In this document: positions 36,501 through 55,528 of the stretch, in pieces
Position numbering within the stretch: position 1 is the first letter of the stretch
How the letters are laid out: every line of letters starts with the position of its first letter
Assembly: GCA_963556495.2 (NCBI GenBank)
Contig: OY747712.1
Coordinates: forward strand, 30,586,235-30,650,234
Source of the DNA: Valencia hispanica
Lineage: Eukaryota; Chordata; Actinopteri; Cyprinodontiformes; Valenciidae
Length of the DNA stretch: 64,000 nt
Direction of reading: 5' to 3'
Notes under the pieces: generated by a model
Databases searched by the model: none
Told to the model about the DNA's origin: nothing
What the model saw: only the letters and a program-made list of their open reading frames with translations
Made by a program: the position numbers and the translations under genes

Positions 36501-37617
36501 GGAGATGGATGGAGCTAATACAGGGCAATCCAAGAAAAAAAGCTGTTAAGGGCCTCGAAAGATATGAGACTGGGATATTTTATTTTCCAGGAAGCAAACC
36601 CTGCTGGACCTAAAATAAGTGGTTTAAATCAAAGTAGATGAATGTGTTAATTTAGCCCAGTTAAAATATATAACCTGTAGAAATCTGAAGGATGACTTAT
36701 GAATTGCTGTTCACCAGTTCTCTTCATTCAGTTCAATTGAGCTTGAACTATTCTGCAAAGAACAGCCAAAATGTAGGTATTCTGATGTGCAAGAATAGAA
36801 ATGACTAAGACCAAAAGACTAAGAGCTTTAGTTTTGGCAAAAAGTGGTTCTACAAAGTACTACTAATTAGTGCTAAATATGAATGTATGCCTCATGTTTG
36901 AAAACCACAAATCACAATTTTGTTCCAATTTGCACTTATGCACAACTTTGTGTAGTGGCCCATCAGATTAAATGATAATATGACACATTGAAGATTGTAG
37001 TTGTAATGTGGCAAAAGAGGTGTACCGGCAATCACTTTTGCAAGAATATGTGGTTCAAGTTGGTTTTCCTTATTTTTGAGGTTTATTGCTGTTTGTGTTT
37101 CTTTATTTCTTTAGCCATACCAGTGGCTAAGAGAGAAGATAACAAGTGAGGATGGAAGAAAACAGCAATCCAAACTAAAAGAACTGACTCATATTGGAGA
37201 AAAACTAGGATGCACATTGCCACAGTTAGCCATAGGTAATGTCAGAGTTATTTTTTTCCTCATTTGCATTATTAAATATATTTTAATTAGAACTACTAAC
37301 GTCCTGTTAGATTAACATTCTCCTATACTGATCTTCAGCCTGGTGCTTGAGGAATGAAGGAGTCAGCTCAGTGCTTCTGGGGGCCTCCAATCCCACACAG
37401 CTGACAGAAAACCTTGGAGCCATTCAGGTACACATTCATGGCTTTTCAGTCGTTATTTCTTTGTGTTGTTGCCCAGTATTGTCAACATTTGATGATGAAC
37501 TGTTTTTTTTTCTTCTGCACATTTTAGGTAATTCCAAAGATTACAGCAGGTATTGCCTCAGAAATGGACCATATTCTGGGCAACCGTCCACACAGTAAAA
37601 GGGACTACCACCATTAG
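7866..37617 (+). CDS. kcnab1: Voltage-gated K+ channel beta subunit (Kv-beta1-like), exons 2-14; 5' exon(s) outside window
   Basis: Cytosolic aldo-keto-reductase-fold subunit that binds Shaker-type Kv1 channel tetramers and couples NADPH redox state to gating. Exons: 7866-7909, 10865-10902, 16982-17061, 17867-17911, 20239-20283, 23407-23450, 28555-28641, 34935-35020, 35352-35472, 35561-35655, 37115-37235, 37339-37427, 37528-37617 (TAG). All junctions are GT-AG and every phase is consistent, giving 327 residues from [15 protein letters not shown] to the C-terminus. The first base completes a split codon, so an upstream exon exists. The AKR tetrad is visible: Asp and Tyr in NLFDTAEVY (residues 45, 50), Lys in VITTKLYWG (78), and Asn in FANR (118), the position that replaces the usual AKR His in Kv-beta proteins. 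GSLQR and DSNTPMEE favour Kv-beta1 over Kv-beta2 or 3. Odd points are Cys in KKKCWR, where Gly is usual, and Thr in ANRTD, where Pro is usual. Family certain; the paralogue is fairly sure. Confidence 0.95.
7910..10864. other. kcnab1 intron 2
   Basis: About 3 kb between two small exons, with no supportable gene. It contains a (TCTG)n run at 8889-8912 and a 20-bp word at 10364-10383 that is repeated exactly at 2933-2952. Confidence 0.6.
11318..12649 (+). CDS. LINE ORF1 with SGNH-esterase domain, 443 aa, open
   Basis: ORF1 of the L2-type LINE. The first third is Pro/Ser/Arg-rich (low complexity, GC-rich). The last 180 residues form an SGNH/GDSL hydrolase-like domain with all expected blocks: IIGDSIIRN with the nucleophile Ser (near residue 267), a Gly block (FPGATVTD), HAGTNDIY with the Asn block, and PDGLHLN with the DxxH catalytic pair near residue 396. 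Esterase-type ORF1 proteins are known in CR1/L2-clade elements, where they are thought to act in RNP assembly or membrane association. Unlike ORF2, this frame has no stop. The last ~25 residues run past the DxxH block into sequence without recognisable homology. Confidence 0.82.
   Translation: MGSADYFSPTMPPLTCSPGCDGCAKLSQMVLELEQRIPTLHQIQDHGHHLRPDFRRRQQCTVGGRHSLPARRICGEGSIAGPPGRLGVPNARVKSAAEEDRWFQQGAKPKASISSTPVLQGARLTVGPGRSGGTWSSRHRSPPTCLPLSNRFSALDVDFPPLTAPGRSSSVGAPPNPYQQQEQQPDSRSPPRRAKPRAAARTRRGVLHFTPNPRNEPSALIKHRCSPGEASTPGIQHVLDGERSSAQRKHPSADPAPTTLIIGDSIIRNVRMRGALTLCFPGATVTDITEQILQLIDHHKSVSKVVFHAGTNDIYKQQTELLKRDFIHLFNLLENTHDSVFISGPTPTIGRGIGPFSRLLSLNTWLSSITAGHNIGFIDNFNIFWGRKHLFGPDGLHLNRQGTRTLTLILACPRPPVNYTGHSCPCPLGFLRHILMCKWSLLL
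12786..16067 (+). pseudogene. LINE ORF2 (endonuclease + reverse transcriptase), broken
   Basis: Degenerate ORF2. The APE-type endonuclease begins at about 12843 with FNVRSLLNK and the ETWL motif; after a stop at about 13209 it continues with ILAGDFNLH, and SDHCCVFF follows near 13440. Further stops or frame changes occur near 13280, 13485 and 13700-13860. The solo LTR sits at 13908-14343. The reverse transcriptase follows in pieces: 14461-14703, then +/-1 frame change near 14660-14700 to 14655-15677 with [20 protein letters not shown] and [11 protein letters not shown]. After an in-frame stop at about 15675 the C-terminal domain runs to 16067 ([13 protein letters not shown]). Decayed, not expressed as one protein. 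Confidence 0.88.
13908..14343. mobile_element. Solo LTR inserted in LINE ORF2
   Basis: A 436-bp block starts with TGTAATGTC and ends with CCACCACA (5'-TG...CA-3'). It is flanked by the direct repeat AGAG (13904-13907 and 14344-14347), a 4-bp target duplication as made by many LTR-element integrases. Outside it, the LINE reading frame of the left side (frame of 13862) resumes in phase on the right when the LTR and one AGAG are disregarded. No internal retroviral genes, no primer-binding site and no second LTR are present, so this is a recombination product. Superfamily not assigned. Orientation not determined. Confidence 0.8.
17426..17493. repeat. (CT)n microsatellite
   Basis: About 68 bp of CT repeats with one TCTGTCTG interruption, inside kcnab1 intron 4. 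Confidence 0.95.
19568..19621. repeat. (TA)n microsatellite
   Basis: About 54 bp of pure TA dinucleotides in kcnab1 intron 5. Confidence 0.95.
20292..20453. repeat. (TG)n microsatellite starting at a splice donor
   Basis: About 160 bp of TG repeats with GC and GGTGTG interruptions. The tract begins 8 nt after the end of kcnab1 exon 6 and so includes the region just behind donor GTAAGT. Confidence 0.95.
21096..22220 (-). mobile_element. L2-type LINE copy B, internally deleted
   Basis: Minus-strand copy of the same LINE subfamily as 4706-7095, with closely similar 3' tail and UTR from ATTCAATTCAATTCAGTTTA. Two RT pieces remain: 22029-21808 and 22252-22010, sharing [20 protein letters not shown] with copy A. 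Relative to copy A, about 370 bp is missing after AAAAGATCT (position 21931), joining the N-terminal part of the C-terminal domain directly to its end. The 5' end stops near 22220. Confidence 0.85.
22296..22375 (-). mobile_element. LINE 3' tail fragment
   Basis: CAGTTTTTATTCATATAGCA then CCAATTCACAGTCAATG and TTGAGGCACTTAACAAGA is the complement of a LINE 3' end related to, but diverged from, copies A and B. It is about 75 bp downstream of the 5' end of copy B and has no coding part. Confidence 0.65.
23451..25326. other. kcnab1 intron 7, first part
   Basis: Non-coding. It shows no clear repeat apart from a short CA-rich stretch near 24618-24641. The overlapping open frames at 23366-24045 reflect C/T-rich composition rather than a gene. 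Confidence 0.5.
25327..26361 (-). mobile_element. L2-type LINE, second subfamily, minus strand
   Basis: Begins at a pentamer run (GGCAA)n, then the 3' tail AATTTTATTTGTATAGCACA. The C-terminal reverse-transcriptase domain reads from about 26361 down to 25528: [44 protein letters not shown], then a stop after TGLPKK (near 25930) and the terminal [11 protein letters not shown]...[14 protein letters not shown] part. The catalytic YADD block lies just beyond the 5' truncation. Confidence 0.88.
26362..28554. other. kcnab1 intron 7, last part
   Basis: Non-coding, AT-rich. The stretch 26680-26840 (CACCTTCAGACATCTGGATA ... TTTTCCCATCATGTCA) resembles the antisense interior of common teleost Tc1-like repeats but is too decayed to bound. 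Nothing else recognised. Confidence 0.4.
30340..30530 (+). mobile_element. tRNA-derived SINE, 3' half
   Basis: TAAATTGCCCTTAGGTATGA, GTGTGTGCAAGCATGGTTGT, then CCTGTGATGGACTGGGGACC, ...CTGGAGATAGGCAGCAGCCACC and a (GGAT)n tail. This is the body and tail of a SINE widespread in teleosts. The tRNA-like head is missing here, while a head-only piece of the same kind lies at 63487-63650. Confidence 0.72.
30531..30575. repeat. (AAT)n microsatellite
   Basis: About 45 bp of AAT repeats directly behind the (GGAT)n tail of the SINE; it probably grew from that tail. Confidence 0.95.
31311..31515 (+). repeat. Dispersed ~200 bp repeat, copy 1
   Basis: CTGTCAGTTACAAAG ... ATAGATGGTTTTCC ... CATCAAATTGTGTCATTTAT ... 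AGCATACACAATGAGATTT ... GCATGTCAAT ... CTGATAACCAAAT is matched almost throughout by the reverse complement of 36226-36440. By eye about 80-85% of bases agree with small gaps. Family unknown. Confidence 0.85.
32378..33118 (+). mobile_element. L2-type LINE fragment, plus strand
   Basis: C-terminal reverse-transcriptase domain in two frames: 32408-32540 ([31 protein letters not shown]), then [22 protein letters not shown] from 32554 to 32946 with [18 protein letters not shown] and [14 protein letters not shown]. The 3' tail ends TTTGCTATACAAATAAATTT, GCTTTGCCTTGCCT at 33118. It is the same subfamily as 25327-26361, but opposite in orientation. Confidence 0.87.
34237..34579. mobile_element. Palindromic MITE built of 22-bp repeats
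   Basis: A 343-bp inverted repeat bounded by TACGGTGGCCGGGAAG and CTTCCCGGCCACCGTA, with the direct repeat CCGAAC on each side (34231-34236, 34580-34585). Between the ends each arm is a string of 22-bp units of the type ACACATTTACAAGTTTACCG (about seven units left, about five right, in opposite orientation). The arms meet at ACAATCTTACCGTAAGATTG (near 34421-34441). No protein is encoded: the open frames on both strands are by-products of the repeat. The superfamily is not assigned. Confidence 0.85.
35750..36130 (+). mobile_element. Decayed Tc1-like transposon
   Basis: ATTTTATTGGGACTTTATGT followed by GAAAACAGAACACAC, and further in CTCAAAAGATTGCCGTCCTT, CTGGACTTTATGGAAGATTG, match the 5' flank and early transposase region of common teleost Tc1-like elements (the 'ctttatggtagagtggcc' segment). 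Frames are destroyed. Bounds approximate. Confidence 0.6.
36226..36440 (-). repeat. Dispersed ~200 bp repeat, copy 2 (inverted)
   Basis: Reverse-complement partner of 31311-31515, 4.7 kb away and across exons 9, 10 and 11 of kcnab1. Shared blocks in the complement include ATAGATGGTTTTCCCCC, CATCAAATTGTGTCATTTAT and AGCATACACAATGAGATTT. Confidence 0.85.
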
Positions 37618-38261
37618 GATGGACACTTTTTACTAAGCTACACTCACAAGGCTTTTCAAAGCTCACTTTTCACAGCCATGGCACCATAAGTACGTGCCCA
37701 CGACTGCGTGTATCTGTGGAGGACTGTGTGATTGTACTTGGCTCTTTCAACTCATAACTGTGAAGTAGGCTACATGATGACAAAGCGTGCATGCAAAAGC
37801 AGCCAGTTGTCAGACTGAACACGATTTGGAGGATCCATTAAGACAATTCCCTGCATTGAAAAAAAACCCTCATCAACAGCACACTTTGCAGAAGGTGCTG
37901 AACCATTGAGTGCAGAAAAATATATTATTAGTTGTTTAAATACTATGTTAAAATGGCTGTTAATGCATGTTTAGAAAACTACTGAGGAATTAATTACCTC
38001 TGAGCATCCAATTAACCACACCAGAGCACTATGATAAAAGATTATTTGCATCAAAACGGACTTAATGCTAGAGAAATCTATTTTATTTAATGTATGTATT
38101 GTAAAAAGATTATGATTATAATGAGCCATATTTCAGCAGTATGGCTGAACATTCCCCAATGCAGCTGGAGCTTGCTTGTCCATGTGATTGCTTCAGAACT
38201 GAAAGACCTAAATGTCTGCTAAACATTGTTTTTGCTAATGCCATGAGAAAAAGTTTAATTA

Positions 38262-38273
<12 letters not shown>
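37618..38273 (+). other. kcnab1 3' UTR / downstream region
   Basis: Follows the kcnab1 stop. No AATAAA is seen before the microsatellite at 38274, so the 3' UTR may extend into or past the nested transposons. AATAAA candidates lie at about 41168 and 41346. Nothing else is recognised. Confidence 0.4.

Positions 38274-38357
<84 letters not shown>
38274..38357. repeat. (TA)n microsatellite, left flank of nested transposons
   Basis: About 84 bp of pure TA that end directly at the terminal inverted repeat CAGTGGCGGCTGG. Confidence 0.95.
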
Positions 38358-38360
<3 letters not shown>

Positions 38361-38836
38361 TGGCGGCTGGTGAAAAATATTCTTGGCGGGGCTGTGCTTT
38401 TTTTCTTTCTTTTTTAAAATCAAACTTGTGCTTTCTAAGCTTTGTGCACAACTCCACTATTTCCTGAACTAAGTACAGCTCTTTTATTTCCTGTCTTACA
38501 TCATTGGACAAACTGATTAATCCAGGTGTGTCTGACCATTGTTGTTGTTAGTATTGAGGTCAGACACACCAGGGGCCTGTACCATGAAGCCGGATTAGGT
38601 GGCTAGCCAGCTATGTTTCAGCTTAGTTTCCACCAACCCTGGGTTTTGGGTACCATGAAAGTGGCTCGGCTTTGATCGGTGTTCGTTGCCATGGTATCTT
38701 ACGCTGCAAGGCTAACCTGCTCCGGGGCAGGTTATGTTCTGGATTCAAGATCTCAGACTGAAGTTTGACCAATCAGCTGTGAGCAAAGAAACATATATGT
38801 GACGTAACTAATTCGCAGCGTCTGTTCTCTGTTGCA

Positions 38837-39085
38837 ATGGCTTCACCTTTTCTCCCTAATCCTGTGGACATCTTTGCGCAAATTGTTAGACGAGCACTTC
38901 GTAGAGAACGAGTTTTTAGGGACAGACAAAATCCATTTGACTTTCCTGATGCGTACTTGTATGAAAGATACAGATTTTCCGCGGAAGGAATGTCTTATCT
39001 CTGTGAGCTTCTTGAGCCGCACATAACAAATGTGACTCGTCGAAGCCATGCCCTGACTGTACAGCACATGCAATCCCATCCATAA
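38837..39085 (+). pseudogene. Harbinger transposase, N-terminal fragment
   Basis: The 82-codon frame starts MASPFLPNPVDIFAQIVRRA and continues RRERVFRDRQNP, the YERYRFSAEGMSYLCELLEP block and RRSHALTV. These are the N-terminal hallmarks of HARBI1-like transposases. The frame then ends in unrelated residues at the deletion junction. The DDE catalytic domain is absent, so no nuclease can be made. The frame is intact up to the break, which suggests recent loss. Confidence 0.88.
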
Positions 39086-39648
39086 TCGGCCGCCCCTTGT
39101 TGTTGCTCAGAGCCAACTCCTCTGCCACAGTGTAATCTTGAGGAGGTGGCCCTCCCCCAGTTTTCCTTATTTCACATTTTTTTCTGTTTGCTGCAAACAA
39201 GTGTTTGTGATTAAATGTTCTAAGAAAATAATAAAAAATATGGTAAATACTCACCACTTTGAATTATATTTTTATATTTTCTCTTGATCTGCTGCCAAGA
39301 CCGTTTGGAGTTGGGGTTGCATCTAAAAATTTATGAATATCAATCTTTCTTAGGATGTAATAGCCTATACTTTCACATACATCTACACACATAATATATA
39401 TATATACACGAATACATTTTCATTTTAGCATTTAATATATTTTAATATGCTTAGCCTACTTAAATGTACATTAATTGTTTAACCCACGCATTAACACAAT
39501 CAGCAATCTTTCTCCACGATTGTTCTCTTGCTTTGGCAGCAGATACAGTGTTACTGCGTGCTTGAAAAATATTTCTAAATTCTTCATATTTCTGGAGAAT
39601 AATCTCTTGCTCCTCCGTTGAAAAGTAGATAGCTCTCGCTCTATCCAT
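39078..39648 (-). pseudogene. Harbinger Myb/SANT-like protein, 3 exons, truncated
   Basis: DNA-binding partner gene of Harbinger elements (NAIF1-like). Exon 1 39648-39488 (FSTEEQEIILQKYEEFRNIF ... SWRKIADCVNA) has donor GTGGGT. Exon 2 39322-39255 (CNPNSKRSWQQIKRKYKNII) is followed by donor GTGAGT. Exon 3 begins at 39190 (NRKKCEIRKTGGGPPP, AEELALSNNKGRP). All three join in phase. The reading then runs into antisense transposase sequence at about 39078 where the element was deleted. In autonomous elements this protein brings the transposase to the nucleus and to the transposon ends. Only the trihelix-like N-terminal part survives. Confidence 0.83.
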
Positions 39649-40578
39649 ATCGAACGCGATTGGTTGTTCAGTGTCGTCGTCACTCTTTTATGTGCACGCG
39701 CCTGTGGATTAATCCTAGTTTAAGGATCAAAGCCTGAGTTGACAGAGAAAGTTGATAACCTGCGTCATGGTACCAATTAAGCCTGATTGCATCGGTTTGG
39801 TTTTGTCGATTCAAAACCAATCCTGTAACCCCGAGTTTGTTGAGCCACCTTCATGGTACAGGCCCCTGGATTGATCAGTTTGTCCAATACAGACAGGAAA
39901 TAAAAGGGCTGTACTTAGTTCAGGAAGTAGTGGAGCTGTGCATAAAGCTTATCAATTCATTTTCAATAATCATCCCAAAAAAATTAAACATAAACGGCTG
40001 GACACCAGTACTACTATGTGAAATATTGATTATTTTAATGCCAATATTAACAACTTGAGGCATTCTTATACTAAACATAAATACAATATTGCACACACAA
40101 GTTTAGAACCAAACTGGAAACAAATAACTTATGAGGTTTACACAAAAATTTTACACACAAAGCCGTTAACTCTCACAGCAGCGCCCCCTTGTGGCAGAGA
40201 AATCACACTGCCAATGTCACCACCAGATATCTTGCCTGTCCTCACACCAGCCTTGGGGAGATTTCTCTATCGCCCTTCAAGCGTCCGAATCAACGACGCT
40301 GATTGGATAAATTCCTGTTGCTATGGGCACATTTCTTGTCAGTGATTGGCTGGGTGCTGCACTGCTTGGGGCGATTTTTCTGTCGCCCCAGCTGCTCAGC
40401 AGCGGGAGCTTTTTCTCCGAAAATGATATATATATTTAAATATGATACTTCGTTACGAATTTAAACACACAATTAACTTAGAATATGTGATTATTGTTAA
40501 AAAAATAAAAAAAATAAAAAGCACTTGGGAAAACAATGGGGGGGCGGCGCCCTATCGCCCACTATTGGCCAGCCGCCA

Positions 40579-41699
<1,121 letters not shown>

Positions 41700-42268
41700 T
41701 ATTTTATTTTTGCTTGGCTTTGGTGAGAACGTTTCCGTGGACACGAAGGCGGGTTCTCCGGTTAAACATCCAATAGAATTTCGGCAATACCCACGAGAAG
41801 CTCCGATTGGCTAGAAGAAAGGCATGTGTGTTGTCCCTGAAGCCCGCGGTTTCCAAAAAAACATTGGAGGAGCGCATACCTGTAGCAGGCCTAATTATTG
41901 TCAGCAACAATAGCTAGGCCTGCTTTTTAACTAACAGCAACCTGTCTGGGAGGTCATGACGCTGTGCTAACACTCCGCTAACCTCGTCTAAAAATTCGGG
42001 TTTTCAGGTGAAGCGAGAAGCCAAAGCCAAAGCTGAGTCTAGTGGGTCTGTTTGCGGTAGCTTTAGCATAGGAAGTAGCAGCCAGAAATCTCAGCGGAGG
42101 CTCCGTTGCCTTGTCAACTAAACACCAACCAAACTGCCTCCTAACAACGAGGAAATACACGCCGCCGTTCTCGAGTTGAGGTGGGTGTAGAGGCTACTTC
42201 ATGAGCTGCTCGGGTGTCCATTAAAACCTCTTCAGTTTGTTGACTTTTACCTCGGATGATGTAACGCA
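41700..42268 (+). promoter_or_regulatory. Probable pask promoter and 5' UTR
   Basis: A TATA-less, CpG-richer island in otherwise AT-rich surroundings, immediately before the pask start codon. CCAAT boxes lie in both orientations (CCAAT at 41770-41774, ATTGG at 41806-41810). The exact transcription start cannot be read, and a non-coding first exon is possible. Confidence 0.5.
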
Positions 42269-52328
<10,060 letters not shown>

Positions 52329-52809
52329 ACTTAGTGACAGACGCCCAACAGTGTGTCTTACATTTGGTAACATGAAGATCCAAGTTACAAAACAAGAAAA
52401 GAGAAGCTTTTGAAAGGAAATTTGGTTTGTAAAGTAGACCATGTTTTTATTTTTTTTATATTATTTTTTTTTTACTACTTTTTTAATCAAAAGCTTGTGA
52501 GTTTCCCTCCAGTCATCTTTCATGATCCATAATGGGGAACAAGTAGGAGATACAAGCAAAAGAAATCAAATCTCTTTTGATTTATCATTTTATGGCATTT
52601 TATAGTCTGAAATTGTTTTTATATACTTTTTTTGTGGTTCTTTGCGAAAAAATACTGTAGTATTGTATCGATAGATTTGGTTTTCTACTTTTTCTCATTA
52701 ATTTATTTTTTGAATCTGAACTTTTTAATCAGAATTTGAATCTTGGTGTTTAGATATTTTTATTGCATGTAAAAACATAAAACACTTTTTATATTTATTT
52801 GTATGCATC

Positions 52810-52815
52810 AATAAA
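52810..52815 (+). terminator. Polyadenylation signal of pask
   Basis: AATAAA lies 482 nt after the pask stop, with a T/G-rich stretch downstream. It is the first canonical hexamer behind the gene. Confidence 0.6.
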
Positions 52816-53099
52816 TGTCTTCCAAAAAATATCTTCATCTCACTGGGAAATTGCCTTCAACAACTACAGCTAAAGTGTGATTAGACTCCTTTTATAATTC
52901 TTAAGACATTTTGCGTGTTTATTTGAACAACTAACATTTCTTTGTTCAAATGCCAAACAATTTTGTCATTGAATGATTCCGTTGTAAATTATTACGAAAG
53001 AGTTTGTATTGTTACCCTCGTTACATTTAATTCACGTTTTGTTTTTGTTGTTTAGTTTGAATTTTGTAAGTGAACAGGCATATAGTTTATAAAAAAGAC

Positions 53100-53640
53100 T
53101 GAAACATTTTAAAAGAAGCTTTGAGTGAGGCATTGACTAAGGACTTTTGGTGGACGAGCAACTGCATCCAAGACTTTAGTCACCAAGTGCAATGCAAAGT
53201 GTTGGATGGTGTAATATAAAGCACATAGCCACTGGACTCTAGAACAATGGAGACATGTTTCCTGGAATGATGAATCATGCCCCTCTATTTAGGAATTAAA
53301 TGGATGAGTTTGGCATTTGCTAGAATAACAGCGCTTGGCTCACTGCACTGTGAGGATAACGTTTGATGCAGAGGGGATTATAGTGTGGGACTGTTTTTCA
53401 GTTGCTGGGCCTTTCAGTTCCAACATGACTTTGGATGAAGAACGGTCCAAAAAGACATGGATAAGCAAGTTTGGTGTGGAAGAACTTGATTGGCCAGCAC
53501 AGAGTCATAACCAATGCCTTTGGGTTTGGTTACAAGTTTAGACTGCAAATAAGGTCTCCTTGTCCAACATCTCTGTCTGACCTCACAAATCCCCTTTTGG
53601 AAAAATGGCGGATTGGATTAAAATGTGGGTTGTCTCTCAA
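53100..53640 (+). mobile_element. Tc1-like transposase relic
   Basis: Plus-strand decayed transposase of a teleost Tc1 family. GTTTGATGCAGAGGGGATTA, TAGTGTGGGACTGTTTTTCA and GCTGGGCCTTTCAGTTCCAA encode the block around the second catalytic Asp. KTWISKFGVEELDWPAQS is the stretch before the final catalytic Glu/Asp of the DDE domain, and CTCCTTGTCCAACATCTCTG, CTGACCTCACAAATCC... follow. About 140 bp between the two blocks is missing. The longest frame is 68 codons. Confidence 0.8.
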
Positions 53641-54034
53641 TTTCATGTGTATCTGAAGGCAGAAACAAATTACCATGGGTTTAACAATATATAGCTTTAA
53701 AAATTGAAAAAAATAAAATGGGCAAAAAAAACAATGAGCACATTTGTATGTAGACTAGATTAAGTCTAGAATAAATGAAAAGACAAGAAAATTGTAAGCA
53801 GAATTCTGGCACATATAACAAAACTTTAAGTATAGTAAGAAAATGTAAATGTGTATTTTTTTATTTAGTTTTATTTGACAATTATCAGTTACAAACTAAA
53901 ATCCAGTTTTCCATTTCTTCTCTGAAGACCTCATGGACAACATATGTTACAATTCTTGTGAAAAAGCACAAAATCATCTGGGAATACTAAGAAAGATAAA
54001 CTTGTCACAGCAGCCTTTAACTTCTTTCTACCGC

Positions 54035-54345
54035 CTCTCCATAAGGTGCCATCATATATGGCATCCTGGTGTGGTACTGCAGCAGATAACAATAGGGAAA
54101 ATTCCTATTGGGAATTGTAAAAACTGCACAAAAACATAAACCATCAGCTACCTGCATTTGATGCCTGCAAAAGACACAGCATCATCAGTGATGCGGCCCA
54201 TCCTGCTCCGGTGTTTGAACTGATGCCCTCTGAAAAACACCACAGGTTCGTCAAAGCATGCACTGTAAGATTCATGATCAGTTTCTTCCCCAAAGGACAG
54301 TGCACATAGGAACACAGCCAAATATTTCTGGCACCGGCTCATATT
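54035..54345 (+). mobile_element. LINE reverse-transcriptase C-terminal remnant
   Basis: From about 54139 one frame reads HQLPAFDACKRHSIISDAAH then PAPVFELMPSEKHHRF and VKACTVRFMISFFPKGQC. This fits the conserved C-terminal end of teleost LINE ORF2 proteins (SHP...FxLLPSGxRYR...SFFP). ASWCGTAADNN upstream is the 'WYG' block. It is a short 5'-truncated piece between pask and mterf4. Confidence 0.6.
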
Positions 54346-54551
54346 TTTGTTACTTACAATTAATTGATTTGGCACATATTACCTTTTTGGATTTCAAATG
54401 AAACCCGGTTCTTGAGTAAGCTGAATTTCGTTGTTAGTTTTTACTTGTATATTTCTTAAATATACGGTCCATGGTTTTTACGAAGGCAACCGGAATGTTG
54501 TGCGGGCAGGTACTCAGTTTCCAGTCGGAAGATAATAAACGACGGATAGCC

Positions 54552-55438
54552 ATGGGGACCCGTGTTGTGCAGCAGGTGAGTTAAAATGCATTACATTAAA
54601 TTAAATATTTTATTACATTTAAAATTTAATTAAGCTACATTTTCGATGTCCGTGATTGATTGATTGACAAAAAAGCTCAGAGGTTTTGCTAGAAAGCCTT
54701 CAAGGCTCCAGAGACCGCTAATTAAACTGTCATAACCTTCATGTTTGCTATACTAGGCTAGCACCACGAGAAGTTCATCAGCATGTTTTGTTTTTCCTCC
54801 ACAGTTTCTTCGACAGACTGTAAAAAATGTCCCCTCTTCCGCTTTCATACCAGTGCAGCTTAAGACGTGTAAGACGCCCAATCTCCCGTCTTTGTGTCTC
54901 AGCTGCAGACTGGTTTGTTCCGCCTCAGACCAGACTGCTTCTCTGTTACCCCAACACAACCACAGACCCTCTCCTCAGCTGTCCCTGCGCTCTTTACTCG
55001 ATATGGGATTCACAGAGTCCCAGGCAGATCAGTTATATGACATTGTGTCCAGGGTGAAAGGACCGAATGCTGCCGGACATATCTTATCAACGCTGACAGT
55101 ACTGTTCGTCCTGGGGCTTAACCCCAACAGTGTGCAGAAACTGCTGGACAAATGTCCTGAGCTCTGCACTGTTAAAGAGGGACAGCTTCAGCAGCGGATA
55201 AACCATTTACGGAAGCTGGGTTTGGTTGAAGGTGAGGTCGTTCTCAAAGTACCCTACAGTATTTTGCAAAAGTATTCACACGTCTTGAGCTTTCTCTACA
55301 TCGTGTCACGTTTCAACCATAAGCTAAGATATTTTATTTGAAAACCAACACAAGTTAGTGCATAATTGTAAAGGGAAAAGGACATTTGGATTTCAACATT
55401 TTTGGGGTTTTTTTCAAATAAATTTCAGAAAAAGGGTA

Positions 55439-55528
<90 letters not shown>

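Larger units (their letters stand above)
35656..37114. other. kcnab1 intron 11
   Basis: Contains a decayed Tc1-like relic (35750-36130) and copy 2 of the dispersed repeat (36226-36440). The remainder shows nothing recognisable. Confidence 0.6.
38573..39865. mobile_element. PIF/Harbinger transposon, internally deleted, nested
   Basis: 1293 bp bounded by a perfect 17-bp inverted repeat, GGGCCTGTACCATGAAG at 38573-38589 and its complement at 39849-39865. It is flanked by CAG (38570-38572) and CTG (39866-39868). It carries the beginnings of both Harbinger genes, facing each other: a HARBI1-type transposase (38837-39085, +) and a Myb/SANT-like protein (39648 to about 39078, -). An internal deletion fused them tail to tail near 39065-39080, so neither is complete. 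Confidence 0.9.
52329..54551. other. pask-mterf4 intergenic region
   Basis: pask 3' UTR to about 52835, then the Tc1 relic and the LINE remnant. The last ~150 bp before the mterf4 ATG are the only part that can hold its promoter. No TATA box is obvious. Confidence 0.6.

Noticed and set aside
38141..38511. Ile/Tyr-rich open frames across TA tracts (also at 40442-41155 and 55358-55624)
   Set aside because: Dinucleotide repeats have no stops in these frames; the flanking residues are unrelated to any family.
41885..41923. 9-bp perfect stem (GCAGGCCTA / TAGGCCTGC) followed by TTTTT, resembling an intrinsic terminator
   Set aside because: Bacterial-type terminators do not apply here; the loop is 21 nt and a chance or promoter-proximal hairpin is more likely.
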